Shown: in pieces, positions 20,501 through 35,500 of the stretch
Layout of the letters: the number at the start of each line of letters is the position of its first letter
How positions within the stretch are numbered: the first letter of the stretch is position 1
Assembly: GCF_964355755.1 (NCBI RefSeq)
Contig: NC_092679.1
Location: 24,242,432-24,306,431, forward strand
Length of the DNA stretch: 64,000 nucleotides
Source of the DNA: Antedon mediterranea
Taxonomy: Eukaryota > Echinodermata > Crinoidea > Comatulida > Antedonidae
Direction: 5' to 3'
Program-made: the position numbers and the translations under genes
Notes under the pieces: model-generated
Databases searched by the model: none
Seen by the model: only the letters and a program-made list of their open reading frames with translations
What the model was told of the DNA's origin: nothing

Positions 20501-23500
20501 AAGGCTTGTTGTAAACACGGAAAGCAGGGGATTACCCTTTAAGCTTAACGGCTTGTTGTAAACATGTAAAGCAGGGGATAACCGTTTAAGCTTAACGGCT
20601 TGTTGAAAACATGTAAAGCAGGGGATAACCCTTTAAGCTTAACGGCTTGTTGTAAACATGTAAAGCAGGGGATAACCCTTTAAGCTTAACGGCTTGTTGT
20701 AAACATGTAAAGCAGGGGATAACCCTTTAAGCTTAACGGCTTGTTGTAAACATGTAAAGCAGGGGATAACCCTTTAAGCTTAACGGCTTGTTGTAAACAT
20801 GGAAAGCAGGGGATAACCCTTTAAGCTTAACGGCTTGTTGTAAACATGGAAAGCAGGGGATTACCCTTTAAGCCCAACGGCTTGTTGTAAACATGGAAAG
20901 CAGGAGATAACCCTTAAGCCCAAAGGCTTGTTGTAAACATGGAAAGCAGGGGATAACCCTTTAAGCCCAAAGGCTTGTTGTAAACATGGAAAGCAGGGGA
21001 TTACCCTTTAAGCCCAAAGGCTTGTTGTAAACATGGAAAGCAGGGGATAACCCTTTAAGCCCAAAGGCTTGTTGTAAACATGGAAAGCAGGGGATTATCC
21101 TTTAAGCCCAAAGGCTTGTTGTAAACATGGAAAGCAGGGGATTACCCTTTAAGCCCAACGGCTTGTTGTAAACATGGAAAGCAGGGGATAACACTTTAAG
21201 CCCAAAGGCTTGTTGTAAACATGGAAAGCAGGGGATAACACTTTAAGCCCAACGGCTTGTTGTAAACATGGAAAGCAGGGGATTACCCTTAAAGCCCAAC
21301 GGCTTGTTGGAAACATGGAAAGCAGGGGATTACCCTTTAAGCCTAACGGCTTGTTGTAAACATGGAAAGCAGGGGATTACCCTTTAAGCCCAACGGCTTT
21401 TTCCCAAAGGGGTCTCCAGTGGGGATTTAACCAAGTTCTATACTTGGAAAGCTAAAGCAATAACAAATATTACGAGCAGATATAGGCTTATGGAATGAAG
21501 TCTGTTGTCATACCACATGCGCATTTCTGGTCGTGATGTGGATATGGTTTCTCTTTTTATTGACACAAGTATATGATATCAAGTTAAACTTACCTGTAGT
21601 AGTAACAGCCTAGTATCATAAAGTTGGTTTGTTAGGCCACGAGTTACATACACCTGAACGTCCAAAAAACTCCATAGTTGTGGTATATAGACCTACGTGA
21701 CTATAATTATAGCAATTATATCAGTTCGTAATTTTGTTGACACAATTCTAAAACTACATTTTCTTTCTTAGATCGTAGATGATAATGTTGATCCTGAAAT
21801 GACGTTACTGACGTATCTCCGTATAAAATGTATCCTTTCAGAAACATTGGTGTTGATAGGCTACAGTTTGGGGTTCTGAAACAAAACAAAAACAATTTTC
21901 TTCGATTGTACAAACATCATATCATTATATTGAGTTTCGCCTTGCAAACTATCAATATTATGCTTTTTGATATAAAAGTTACATTTTTTAAAGTAGGCCG
22001 ATATTCAAAGTTAGAGTATCAAGCAATAATATGCCTCCAGGACATTGAGAGTTCGGACTATTACCTACCGGAAAACTACCTTTTTTGAGGACAACAACCA
22101 TCCCGGTAACTAACACACTCCACCCGGGGGACCGGCCCGTACGACGTGGGATGCGTGTACGTACGTTACTATAAGGGAAATTATTATTAGGGTATTTGGT
22201 CTATTAGATGTCATAGGGTCCTAAGGGGTAATTAGGGGTAGACATGATTAAAATGAGGGTGCAGCACACGATTCTAGATTCTGACTCTGACTATCGTGTG
22301 ACGAGTACAAAGCAGGACGCAACACAAATCCAAGCTATTAACACTTGATATGAATATAAACGAACTGAAAAGAATATCTAATCCATTCATAATAACAATC
22401 TTCCTCAACAAACAACAGTATGATAAAGGTTAGTAGCGTAGATATTGCCTTGACCTAAGAACACTTTTAAATCCATTGACAAATAAATTGCTGATAAAAT
22501 ACTTCAGGTATTAATAGGCAAATATTTATTATTCAACGTTGACCATTATCATTGTCCGTAGTGTGGTCAGTTACACAGATCGTAGGCTATCATTGTCAGT
22601 ATGGTCAGCCAGTTACACCATGGAGGAAAAAATAATAATAATTATTATTTTTTCCTCCATGGTTACACGGATCGTAGGCTGTAAACAATAATTCGATCGT
22701 CTTCAGCCAACCGTACCTATAATTGAAAATTCCACCCACAAAAGAGTATACAGAACTCCTTCTTTGGGACACCCACCTCTATTATTCAGGAGTAAGGGTA
22801 CAATTTCCGTTAAAATGAACGATCGGGAATATATGTTTTAACACGTTTACAGGGAACATTATGCCTACTACTTGTTTTTTTCACTATTAAATTATGGAGG
22901 CACTTTGTTTGGTCCCGAAAATGTCCCTTACCGAGAGATTCTACTGTACACGTGATAGTATTTAAAATAGTCAAAATCAACACAAAACGGAACTCATGCC
23001 CGTTAATACTTTAACCGAATAGTTTTCTTTTGGTTTGATTGTGCAAAATCAATATTACAATGTTATCGTTAGTTTTCATCACGCTGAATAACAATGTACC
23101 TCAATTTTTGTTGCAACAAATATAACTAACAATAGGAAATCAAAAGGATCACTATATTACTGTTTAAACTGGCGGATTTCAATAAACCTTGAAATACTCC
23201 GCAGGATTTCCTCATGCATAGCCATTTTGTCAACGATAAATTTTGTTTTGATTGTTCATGCCACTTATTTTGTACAGTATTTTCCAGGGAAGGTTCTCAT
23301 AGCTTTATGCTCGAAAGCTTTTACTAACGGTCCATGGTGTTCAAAGGAGGTGTGTGTGTTCAAATAAATATAATAGGCCTAATACGAAAAAATACAACAC
23401 AAGTAATATAAAATGATAGAATTCATTAGAAATTGTGTAAAAAGGCTTGGTAAATAGATCGTGGAAGGCAGTGAACTTGATAGAAATGTGTTGTAATACA

Positions 23501-26500
23501 ATGTATATGCAAGGTGCCGGGAGTTTATTTGAGGAATAAATAGATGTCCCTGGGTATTATTTGAGTGTGGGAGTGGGAGGGTGAGTTTATTCAAAATGAT
23601 GTTCTGTTGGGGGCGTTTATTCAAGCGGGTGTGTGTGTGTGTGGTGGGGTTATTCTAATAAATATGGTATATCTTAGTTGACTTTCATACAGTCGATTTC
23701 AGCTAAACCAATATCAGTATTGTCAAATTGGCAATCGCTCAATAATAACAAACTTAAAAAATAAGAACCAACGGGTAATGATTTGCGGTTTACAGACTGT
23801 GACTGTATTGCCATGAATATCAAACGAATGGATTATCCTGTTACAATCTAACTTTCCTGTCCCGACGTACAATTAGGCATACAGGCCATCATTGTTGATT
23901 TGTCACTCTTCCAATATCTTTAACAAACATTAAAGCTAAAAAGTGAAGCTACCAGTTCTTTTATCGAAAGACAGATCATTCAATTTATTGTAATTATGTT
24001 ATAAAAGTTTATGCGATTTTCCAAAGCTTTACTTTGACAGTCTGTTTTTTTCATGGAAATCAATTTTTTCACTTCTTCCGATAATCGAAATTCAATACGT
24101 GAAAAATCCACCATACTTTTAAACAGAAATGTAGATTGAGAATAATATGCGTATTGCAAACCAATAGAACAGGAATTGAATCACACTACAATAACATTAT
24201 TCAATCACTTTTTTTGTTTAGTTTAGTTTGGTATGTTTTTTTTTAGGTTTTTGAGGGGTTGCAGAATATAACGAGAATATAACCTAAAATGCAAACTGGT
24301 AAACGTAGATTTAGTGTGCGTTCTCTTTTTAGAATTATCTTTTTATGTAATGAGAAGTAGAATCTTTATTAAACAACGAAAGTACACAGTAGCCGAACAC
24401 TTTTATGACGGTATCATGTGATTATAAGTGTTAACAGTCTGGTGGCTAATTAACCCGTTTTATTTTAATCGCCATAATATTAAAATAAATGACAATTCAA
24501 AAATGGATATGTACTTTCTTAACGTTGACTCAAAAGTAAGATTAACTGGTTCTAAACTTGGATGTGGAGAAGGAGGATGCGGGGCATGTACAGTCATGGT
24601 ATCAAGTTACAATCCAATAACCAAACAGATAAGGTAAAATAAAATGATTATAATTGCGCTTCCAATCTGAAAATCGGCAATATTTAAAAAAGGAGTTATT
24701 AAACGTATCACAATGAAAAGTGTATCTAAATGTTTAGTAGGCAGTAGAGAGAGTCAGTTTGTGATCACAATTGTTTAAACATAGTATTTTGATTTTTCTG
24801 TTTACAGACATATGTCAGTGAACGCTTGTCTGGCTCCAATATGTTCTGTTCACATGATGGCTGTGACAACAGTAGAAGGTATTGGGAACACTAAAGATGG
24901 TTTACATCCAGTACAGGTAGGAACATAATAGAATGACAATGCAATAGAAGGTATTGGGAACACTAAAGATGGTTTACATCCAGTACAGGTAGGAACATAA
25001 TAGAATGGCAATGCAGTAGAAGGTATTGGGATCACTAAAGATGGTTTACATCCAGTACAGGTAGGAACATAATAGAATGGCAATGCAGTAGAAGGTATTG
25101 GGATCACTAAAGATGGTTTACATCCAGTACAGGTAGGAACATAATAGAATGGCAATGCAATAGAAGGTATTGGGATCACTAAAGATGGTTTACATCCAGT
25201 ACAGGTAGGAACATAATAGAATGGCAATGCAGTAGAAGGTATTGGGATCACTAAAGATGGTTTACATCCAGTACAGGTAGGAACATAATAGAATGACAAT
25301 GCAATAGAAGGTATTGGGAACACTAAAGATGGTTTACATCCAGTACAGGTAGGAACATAATAGAATGGCAATGCAATAGAAGGTATTGGGAACAGGTAGG
25401 ACCATAATATAACGACAATGCAGTAGAAAGGTTCACTTGTTTCCATCGTTTACCCTCTTTAAGTGTACACATGTTTGGTTCTCGAAAACTGCAATAATAA
25501 TAATACCTCGAGCTTGAGTCTATAACAATCTGTATCCATCATTACAAAATAACACATTAAACATAAAACCACACTCTAAACCCAATGAATTGCTATTATA
25601 GCAGTGTAATGTAATAATGTACCATATTGGTATCATCTTATGTCCAGTAATCCAATGGGCTAGTCATAAAATATACTGTATTTATGTTTGATATACTATA
25701 CCAAACCAATACAATACCTTATTTTACTTCAATAATGCATTAATTTAATTTTCAAAATCATTGGTAACAGATATTAACCTAATAAATTGCATACGTGATG
25801 TGGACGAGAAATTATTTAATTTCATGTTAGTTCTCGTATAGATAATTATTCAAAATATGGTTATAATAATCATAACCATATGACATATCTTTGAGTAGTA
25901 TTTTTTTTACTAGTATTAATAAGAATAATAAAGAATAAAATATAATAATAAAACATAATCAATCTTGGATATAACGGTAGACACAATTTTTGTGTTTGTA
26001 ATCACCAAGACACAAACTCATCAATTTAATTTATTTACAAATGATTTTTAGATCTATCCTATTATATTTTACAATAGTAGTAGTATTATAACTAATGCAT
26101 TTTATATCAAAGTATTGTGTTTATTGTTTTTGCTATTCTAATTTCTATTTTTTTTAGCAGTCATTGATTATTGCATGTTAAACGTTTTAATGGCATAAAC
26201 GTTTAATATGTAATTTACGGTACTTTTACCATACACCCATTCTGTTCCTATTATTACAGTCAGCTTTGGCTGAATGAATTCTATTTTTCGGTTGATTCTT
26301 TCTTTCTTTCTTTCTTTACCAAGCCAGCTTCGGCTGACTGGGTTTTGTTTTCTAGTCGTTTATATCTTTCTGAATACTGTACTTGCCTCACGGATAACAT
26401 AGTACTGTTGTCTTATATACTGCATCAAATAAGGAACAGTTTGGTAATGTTAATAACTTCCTAAGTTGATTTTAAACCAGATATCTCCGGGCCGAGATAC

Positions 26501-29500
26501 CTATTTTGTGAAAAGGTTGTGGAGTAAAAGACTACATTATATTTAACGATTGGGCTGATTTCAATCACACTTAGCTCTCAATAATTAAATTCATGAACTG
26601 GTTAAAGCTTAGGTTCAAATGTCACAGAATTCATCTGACTAGGTTCATGTTCTATCGAACATAATATTCGTATAAAACAATAATAATGTTAGTTTATTAT
26701 TATGTTCTCACCTACTTGCCGGAGTAGGTGCGCATATGTTTTTTTTTCAATTGCAGCTCACGTAGGCATATTTTACGCTTATGCCTATATTTTTATTTAA
26801 CATAATCACTGAACATAATTGAAAGTGGCATACTATTTTTTTTTAATTGTAAAGGAACGTATTGCAAAAGCTCATGGATCTCAATGCGGTTTCTGTACCC
26901 CGGGTATTGTGATGTCAATGTACACTCTCCTGAGAAACAACCATCAACCAACAATGACAGACATTGAGGATACCTTCCAGGGAAATCTGTGCAGATGTAC
27001 TGGATATCGACCTATCTTGGAAGGTTATAGGACCTTTACAAAGGTATATTTATAAGATTATTGGTAATATACCATTAAAAGTTAAGAAAGTAAAACATTC
27101 AGATGACATTTCGAACGATATCTTGGACTAGACAACACAACTATAATTAGAGAAAATGATTACTATGTATGTATAGAGTAATTTATTACTTTTATTCTTT
27201 TAGTCTGATGCATAGTATGTTCTATTCTATGAATATTCATCTGAAATGAATAAATGAATGAATGAAATAGTATAATCAGTATGCAATTGAAAAAAATAAT
27301 AATTACAACTAAAATGTTTCCACTGACACTTTTGCCAATACGTTTAAGTTCAATATATTGTATTAAAGGGTACCCCGGCTGCGGGTTGCAGTATGAATGG
27401 CACCGCCGGTGGATGTTGTCAGAATGGCTCAAGCCAGCCTCGCAGTATGAATGGCACCACCAGTGGATGTTGTCAGAATGGTTCAAGTCAGCCCCGCGGT
27501 AAAGACGATGATCATAAAATGAAAGGAGTAAGTATTAAATATTAATAATGGTAAATATACTAGTCCAACCAGGGCCGTAGCCAGGATCTGTCAAGGGGGG
27601 GGGGGGGGTTCGCACACTAAGTATTTGGGTCACCCCCACCCCCATACCTACCCCCCCCCCCCCCCCCCGGGGTGGGGCCTGAGGCGAAGCAAATTTTGTT
27701 AAATGACACCCCTAGATGGCCGGAAAAGACACTCTCATGCAGCATGCTACCAATGAGCAAAACGATCGTACTTGGACTCGTGGACTATTTAAACGATAAC
27801 ATTTGTTGCCGTATGTTAGATGCGCGTGCTCTGTGCGGAACCGCCGATTGTTTGATCATTTACTCGATATTTTGTTTTGCGTTCAAGTTCAATACGAACG
27901 TACGTCTAGGAGAAGCCCCGAAAAAAGCACACTGGGTGAAGGCAAATGCAATTCTTATTATAGCTCTATCTATAATATTTATTTACAGCAATTTGTTGAG
28001 GAAATTAAATATGCCATTGTAAATAGGTGATATTGATACATTGAGTACGTATCGGCTGGTGGTCTAGAAAAAAATAATCGGATGCCATAATGTGAACTAC
28101 AGTACATGATACCATAGATATTATAGTGTAAAATATTAATATTCACTATAATCATCTATGATACATTATACTTCATAGCCACACATAAATACTGATGTAT
28201 GTCGGAAAGCTATATACTTTATGCATGCTGCCTGACTGCCAGTGATCTAAACAATTGGTGCGCAGTTGTCTGGCGGTGTCCTTTGTACGAATCGTTCGTC
28301 CCCCAGCTCGCTGTGAGGCGCGTCAATATCATGTTACATGCAGGGACCAAACATTTATTTTTCAGGTTAAAATCCGCAATTCATTTGCAACTCTTTACAG
28401 ACTATATCGCTCGAAGTACGCTCATACAGGGAAGAAGGTACTGTATGAGTTATTCCGAACGAGTTTACGAATTTTTTAATTTACGAACAACTTTTTGTAC
28501 TGTGGGGCACGTATTTGGACGATTTTCATAGATGAGGGTGAGGTATTGGGCATGTCGGGGATGGGGGTTCGCAGTCGGTTAAGGGGGGTTCGCTGTAAAG
28601 GGGGGGGGGGGTTCGCCCGAACCATAAAAACCCCCCCTGGCTACGGGCCTGCAACACAAGTGATAAAACGAAATTAGATAGAAAGAGTTAGGAAACATGC
28701 AAGAAAAACTTCTGGTCTTTAACTCGATAAATGTTACTTATTTATTACAGATATCGTCAACACTATTCAAACCTGGAACTTTTAAGCCGTACGACCCAAC
28801 AATGGAAATTATATTTCCTCCAGAACTTATATTGGTAAATACATGTGTAGTTAATACCCTAATCACGTGTACAGTTATGCCAAAACACATTGTATACGAT
28901 GCTTAAGATAACATAAATAAATGAAATAAACATAAAGTTACCGTTTATACTGTCAATTCTGTCTTTTCCGACAGAGATGGCGCAGTACTAATTTATTTAA
29001 CGTGGTAGTCGAATACATATATAATAGAATAGGATATCCCATTGTAAAGAAATGGTTATGTTCCATATTTTCCCATTCAACTGATAAACATTACTTTAAT
29101 TATATCTAACAGACTTTAGAAAAGGTTGAACCAACATTTTTGAAATTTACAAATGAGAGGCAGATTTGGTTAAGACCAGTGAGCCTCAAACAGTTACTAA
29201 AAAGCAAGTCACAATATCCTGATTCGAAGTTGATTGTTGGAAATACAGAAGTTGGTAAGTGCCTATTTACATACTGTATTAAATTAGAATAAAGACTCAT
29301 TTAAACTTTCTGAAATTGTATTTAAAATACAGAATTTGTCGAGGTTTGAAGACAAAAACTACCAATTAACATAATATTATGCTTATATCATACGCTAAAT
29401 AAACATAAATGAAATACATTGTCGGAAAACATCAAAGAACAGAATCTTGATTTTGGTTTTTAAACACATCAAATATACCTGATATTGTTGGCATACCTTC

Positions 29501-32500
29501 GACTAGCCTGTATATTTCTAATTTTCTATAAAATATGGTATTCCTAACAATATTTAAATAGTAAAACGAATTTAGGGCCTTTTGTAGGGTTTTTTTGTTT
29601 CAAAGAGTCCAGAATTGGCAGAGCTAACTGAATACTTTTATAGCCTTACAGTTGGCATAATGAAAATCTCCAGGCACTGTTAAAAGGGAATGATATACTT
29701 CCAGTAAGATAAGTTGATAAAAGAAACCGTAATAAAACCTTTCCGGAGGTTAGAAGTTCTTTGATTACTGTATTCAAAATTATTCACCATTGAAAAATAG
29801 ATGCTAATAAATTGTAATTTCTATTGTCTGCTAAAAAAGTTCACTGTATTCATTATCTTCAATAAAAAAAGGCTCATTGAGTTAATATTATTTTGTCGAT
29901 AAGCTTATATCTTGTCATTAAGTCTAACTACTACAGTAACTATTTATAACTATTGAGATAAATGGATTAGTGTATTACATTTAACCACAGTTAAACTATC
30001 TTAAATCTATAAGCTGCTCTAAACTTGCATCCTACGGTTTATAACGCTAACAGAACAATTTCTAAACCATATTTAATGTACGTAAAACACATATTTGTTA
30101 TTAATATTGCGCATTTGTAAAGGGCTATATTCTTGGTGAACTTCATAAACTTATTTCAGTTGAATAATTATACAAGTAGTTTTTATTTGTTTTTCTCTTC
30201 TAAATTATTAAACCCCTCATCAAAGCAACCGAATGGGTGTATAATATTGTTTTCTGTTTACAGGTATTGAAATGAAGTTCAAACGAATGGAGTATCCTGT
30301 TATAATCACGTGTTCAGATGTCCCTGAACTCAACACATTACTGGTAGACAGCAAAGGCATCAGTGTTGGTTCATCTGTCACCCTTTCAACATTAGCACAT
30401 TTTCTAAAACAACAACTGAAGAAGTTACCAGGTCTCCTTATCTTTTATTTTGAAACATTTTAGATCGTTAAATTTAATGAATTAATAATAATTGTATTTA
30501 TAATACAAATGATAAAACAACATTATTGTATTCTTTTCATAAAAATCGACCCACTATAAAATATTACAATGGTATTAATTATGATATTTATGACGAAACA
30601 ACGACAATGAATAAAGAATAAGATTATGATGATGATATTAATGATAATAGCATATTTGTTTATTAGTATTTTATTATCGTGATCTAAACTTTTAATTTTA
30701 ATTAACATTAATTAAAATAATATAATTATTTATTTTTAAATCCGAAGTAATACTTCCTAATAGGCTAGCAGAATAGTTATAGTGCTAAGAGGTAATCTTG
30801 GTAATCCTATTCTTGAGAAAAGTTCAAAGTTTAAACTTTTGTAATTATGGGGCACTTTTAAAAATCCGGTAACTAAAACAATTAAAATTCAACAATACGC
30901 TATACAGAAAACAACAGATACTTCCGTTTAGTTAAGGATGTGGTTTATGCTTGTGGGTACATTGAATGTTAAGAGTAGACTAGTTCCGATCGTTCGGAAT
31001 GGTAATTAAAAGGAGATAACGGTATAGTAAATCTATCTATTAAAATGGAAATGTGTGTGGGATAATCTATATATTAAATGCGTACTACTGGGGAAAAAAG
31101 GAAGTAATATTCTTTTGGCAATAAGTGTACAATGCATAAGAAGCCACAATAAACTTAATGTATTAGGCATACCTACACATTACCTGCTACTTCTAAAGTC
31201 ATGCTTTTTCATTTCAATTATAATCAAACTTAAGTATTTTATTTTCAAAGTCATTATGAAATCTAAATTTCAGAGTACAAATGCAGAACATTTGCAGCTA
31301 TTATCGAAATGCTACATTGGTTTGCTGGCAACCAAATACGAAACGTTGCGGTGAGTAAATCCGCCGCCTACAGATTATTACCTAACAAACTCACGTGACT
31401 ATATGTAATCCTGTAAAACTAGTAGGCCAATTATAGAGTATCCCACTAAATGAATTTTGACAAACATTCCTTTATTTTTTTATTTCGTATAATAGCAAGG
31501 GTGTAAAGGGCATTTTCCAAACCATCTTAATATATTTTATCTTATCATCCAGTCTGCTGACGGGAAATTGTGTAGTCATTTACTCTTTCATTATTCTAGA
31601 TAAAACTAAATGGGTATAAGCTTCATTTCAGTTTACTGTTACTCATTCAATACAAAGTTGAAGTGATAACATTGACAAGTTTTTATCTTTATTAACATTA
31701 ACATTGTTTCCCTTTTAGGCGATAGGTGGCAACATAATAACTGGAAGTCCTATTTCTGACCTTAACCCGATTCTTATGGCTGCAAAATCTACATTAACAG
31801 TCATTTCAACGGAAGGTAAACTATATTTTTGCCCGTATATTTTAACGCGCCAGGCATCTAATATAAAGATATCAAATATTCATGCATGACCTCGAATCGA
31901 ATTAAATATACGCGCTCAGATACTATGTGTACCCGTCTATATGTAGTTAATTAAAACATATATTTTAATTAAGGTTTTAACTAACAGTTTATTGCAAAAT
32001 GTCAATAACACATATAGCTTCAGTGCAGCATCGTGTGGTACAGACAATTTTCCAAGGACTAAAAGTGATGAAGTTTGAACATTTAGGCTATACGTCTACA
32101 GTAGTTTGTTTTGTTTAGTTTATAGTTCGAATGCTTGTTGTTAATGCTAACGCATAGAAAATATTATGCAGGTAATAAAAGGGCGCTTTGACAACTAAAA
32201 TGAAACTACCAACTACTTTATTTCTACTTTGACCGATTATTAATGTATGTTAGCTCTCCCACTGACTTATAATACACGTTTAGAAGCCATCAGTGAAGGA
32301 ATAATTTTGAAACGGATTTTTAATTTTGTTTATAGGAAATTCTCGAAAACTTCGCATGGATGAAAACTTTTTCACTGGTTATCGAAAGAATGCTATGCTA
32401 CCAAACGAGGTTCTAGTATCGATACATGTACCATTCACTGAAGAGGTATGTAATGGAGGATTCATTACCTCTGTTTCTAGATTTTTAATTTTGCATCAAA

Positions 32501-35500
32501 ATCTTTAACGAATCATAGGCAATGGATAATTCGAACAGTCGCTTGTCGTTGGTCAACTCGCCTGCGTTGCGTCTGCAGTAAGAGAACCAAGCTTTAGCTT
32601 GACCAATAACGACGCGATCTACGCTTGGAGAAATTGGAGAAGTGCGCGTTTCATAATAAGACCCATAATATATATTTTTTTACTATTTCAGACTGAATAC
32701 TTTATGGCATACAAGCAGGCCCATCGACGTGACGATGATATTGCGATTGTAAATGCCGCATTCAGGGTGAAGATGGCATCCAGTGTGGTTGAAGACTGCT
32801 CAATGGCATTCGGAGGAATGGCACCGACAACCAAACTTGCTCTTCAGGCGATGAAATACATAAAGAAAAGGTATATCTAACACTCTTAGTACTCAAACCG
32901 TAATGTTCAATTTATTGTATTAATCATTCATTCATTTATATTGATGTATATTTATTCATTCATATTATTTATATTAAACAATAAATCGTGAAATCAGTGG
33001 GATGTGTAATCATCTCTAGACAAATTGAATAGTTAACATCTGATTTCGATGAAACCATTTCTAAATAAAATTTTACAATATTATTTACATTAGGGAAGAG
33101 TAAAGTTACATTCGCAATCAATGTAAATATTACTTAATTGCTTGGTATTATATAATTGCTATTTTAGAAACTGGGATAATCTCCTGTTAGAAGACGTCAG
33201 TTCTCAGCTTGCTGACGAGATGTACCTTCCACCAGGCGTACCTGGAGGAATGGCGGAATACCGACAGTCTCTTGTTTTAAGTTTTTTCTTCAAGTTTCAT
33301 CAGTATGTTTCTCAACTTATAATTCCTACCAACAATGTAAGTACAATTATAATAACAAGTCGATTTAAGAATAAAAATATGAACTTTATGATGGTTTTAA
33401 GTATAACCTTTCGCCTATTAACATGTGCTCTTATCTAACCATACTAATGATACATTTCAATTTCAGCATATTATTCCGCCAGTCTTGTCTGAGTCTTCTG
33501 CCACATCATCAATTAGCAGACCTGAAGCCAAGAGTACGCAGATGTTTCAGGTACTAAACCTATTTTGTTATTTATGTATATAGGCACATGTGGCCAAAGA
33601 TTGCCAATAGTAAATATATCACTGTCCTATCATTTAGTAATCACTATGAAGAGGGACTATTTTGTGAACCATTTCGCCACGGTAAACCCCTATTGAACTG
33701 GGTTCTTGAAAGTGCACACGGACCTATGGTATGTAGTTCTTATCCGAGAAGACTCGGAACCAGGAGAGTCGGCCTCACACCCATGCCGATATTGCTGGCG
33801 CTCGGCTCGGCCATTTGAATATAATAGTGACAATAGACGACTAAGAAGTTGAATGGTGGAATAGTTTAATAGTTTAATTGAGCAATAACACTAATACTAT
33901 AGACATGGCATTCATAGACGTGCAAACTGAATACACTAGAAATGATGCGATACCCGCAAAATAGAATAGTTTTGACATAATTTAATTTTTGTTTAGGAGA
34001 CACATGATGATCAATCCACCTGTGAGAACGTTGGTCACCCAATTGTTCATAAGTCAGCGTATAAACAAGTCACTGGAGAGGCTATTTACATTGACGATAT
34101 GCTTCCATTTAAAAGTAAGAAACTTTGTAGACTGTTTGTTGCAACATTCTTACACAATAACAACTTTCAGGAAATTAGCCTTTTATTATCTCATTATTAT
34201 TTAGTTTGGTAAGTAACGTTCTGTTTAAGGTTTTTATAGAATCATAATTTTATAATTTCAAAGGAAATTTATATAAGAAGTTTTCAATACGTTTCTGATA
34301 ATATGGTATAATAGAAATGGCATGGCCGCATACCACGTTAGCTACAGACCATGAAACATTGGATATCGAATGCTTTTCTTAAGTTTAAATGGAATTCTTA
34401 TTATGCAGTCATCAGACTAGAACGTAATCTTATTGTGTTTTATTTTTAAACTATTTTAATCCGACAATTGAACACATAATTTTATGAGCTTGATGGCTAG
34501 AGAATAAATTATCATGAGTTGAAATATTGACTGTGTGGTGATCGTAATCAACTCTATTGTGTGAGCAATGCTTCAAATACTTTCCCTGTATGTCGCATCC
34601 CCAAAACTATTTAACAGAATGTTCCACGTTCAAATCGAAATGTTCCGCTTTTCAACAACTAGAGGTCGAAATGACCGGACAATCCCGGGATATATGTATA
34701 ATATATGAAGTTCTCTCAAGATTGAGGAAAACGGTCGAACTATTTATTTAATACATAAATTACATCCTTATTTCAGATGAGCTACATATGGCGTTAGTTT
34801 ATAGTACAAAAGCACATGCGAAAATAATGTAAGTATTTTATATTAATAGACAAATTAAATAAGGATCATGAATAATAAAATAATTTTGCAAATAAAATTA
34901 TAAACTATATAAATAAGCTGAAATTGTTACTCGACGATTTCATTAGATCCGTCGATCCCAGTGAAGCATTGTTGATGGACGGTGTTTGTACATATGTTGA
35001 CCACAGAGATGTTCCAGGAAGTAACACTACCGGACCAGTATTACAAGATGAAGAAGTTTTTGTAACTGAATTGGTAAGAGAATAGGCCTAACTTAAGATG
35101 CTGCTGTAGTTTTTAACGATGATTCTTTCCTAAAGTAGTTAGCAAATTCAAATAATTCAGCTATAATAAAATGTATAACCCAATCCCATCATGACAGACG
35201 ATGATCTCAAATCCAAAGATTACTATTTATGTTTTACTCATTATTTATCAATTAAGTACAGTATTTGACTAATGATTTCTGTTAATGATGGGTTCCATTT
35301 GGTTATTTCACATTCAACAACATAAGCAAGGCTCCAAAGATGCTTATTTATTAAATTCCTAGCCTCAGTGTTATAATTAATTAAGTTTTAATTATATTAT
35401 ATAAACATCTAAATAGATTCATTTGATTGGATGATTGTGGACGGTGGCCTGAATAAAAGAAATTTGGACAGGAATACAAAATCAAAATCATCTTGTTTTA

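Larger units (their letters stand above)
21830..24536 (+). other. XDH copy 1 intron 2
   Basis: A 2.7-kb AT-rich intron. Apart from the 47-bp palindrome at 22617-22663 and the TTTATTCAA repeat near 23510-23670 I see no coding sequence. The donor GTATCC is non-consensus after position 3 but is shared by copies 2 and 3. Confidence 0.6.

Noticed and set aside
17833-21403. CRISPR-like array
   Set aside because: Units are contiguous with no variable spacers, and the surrounding genes are animal.
24850-25446. A 198-residue minus-strand frame with 24-residue repeats
   Set aside because: It is the antisense of the 72-bp exon/donor minisatellite; the repeat length being a multiple of 3 keeps it open.
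27672-28531. Protein-coding gene inside the TIR element
   Set aside because: Several overlapping frames of about 60-116 codons occur without any transposase motif or consistent codon pattern.
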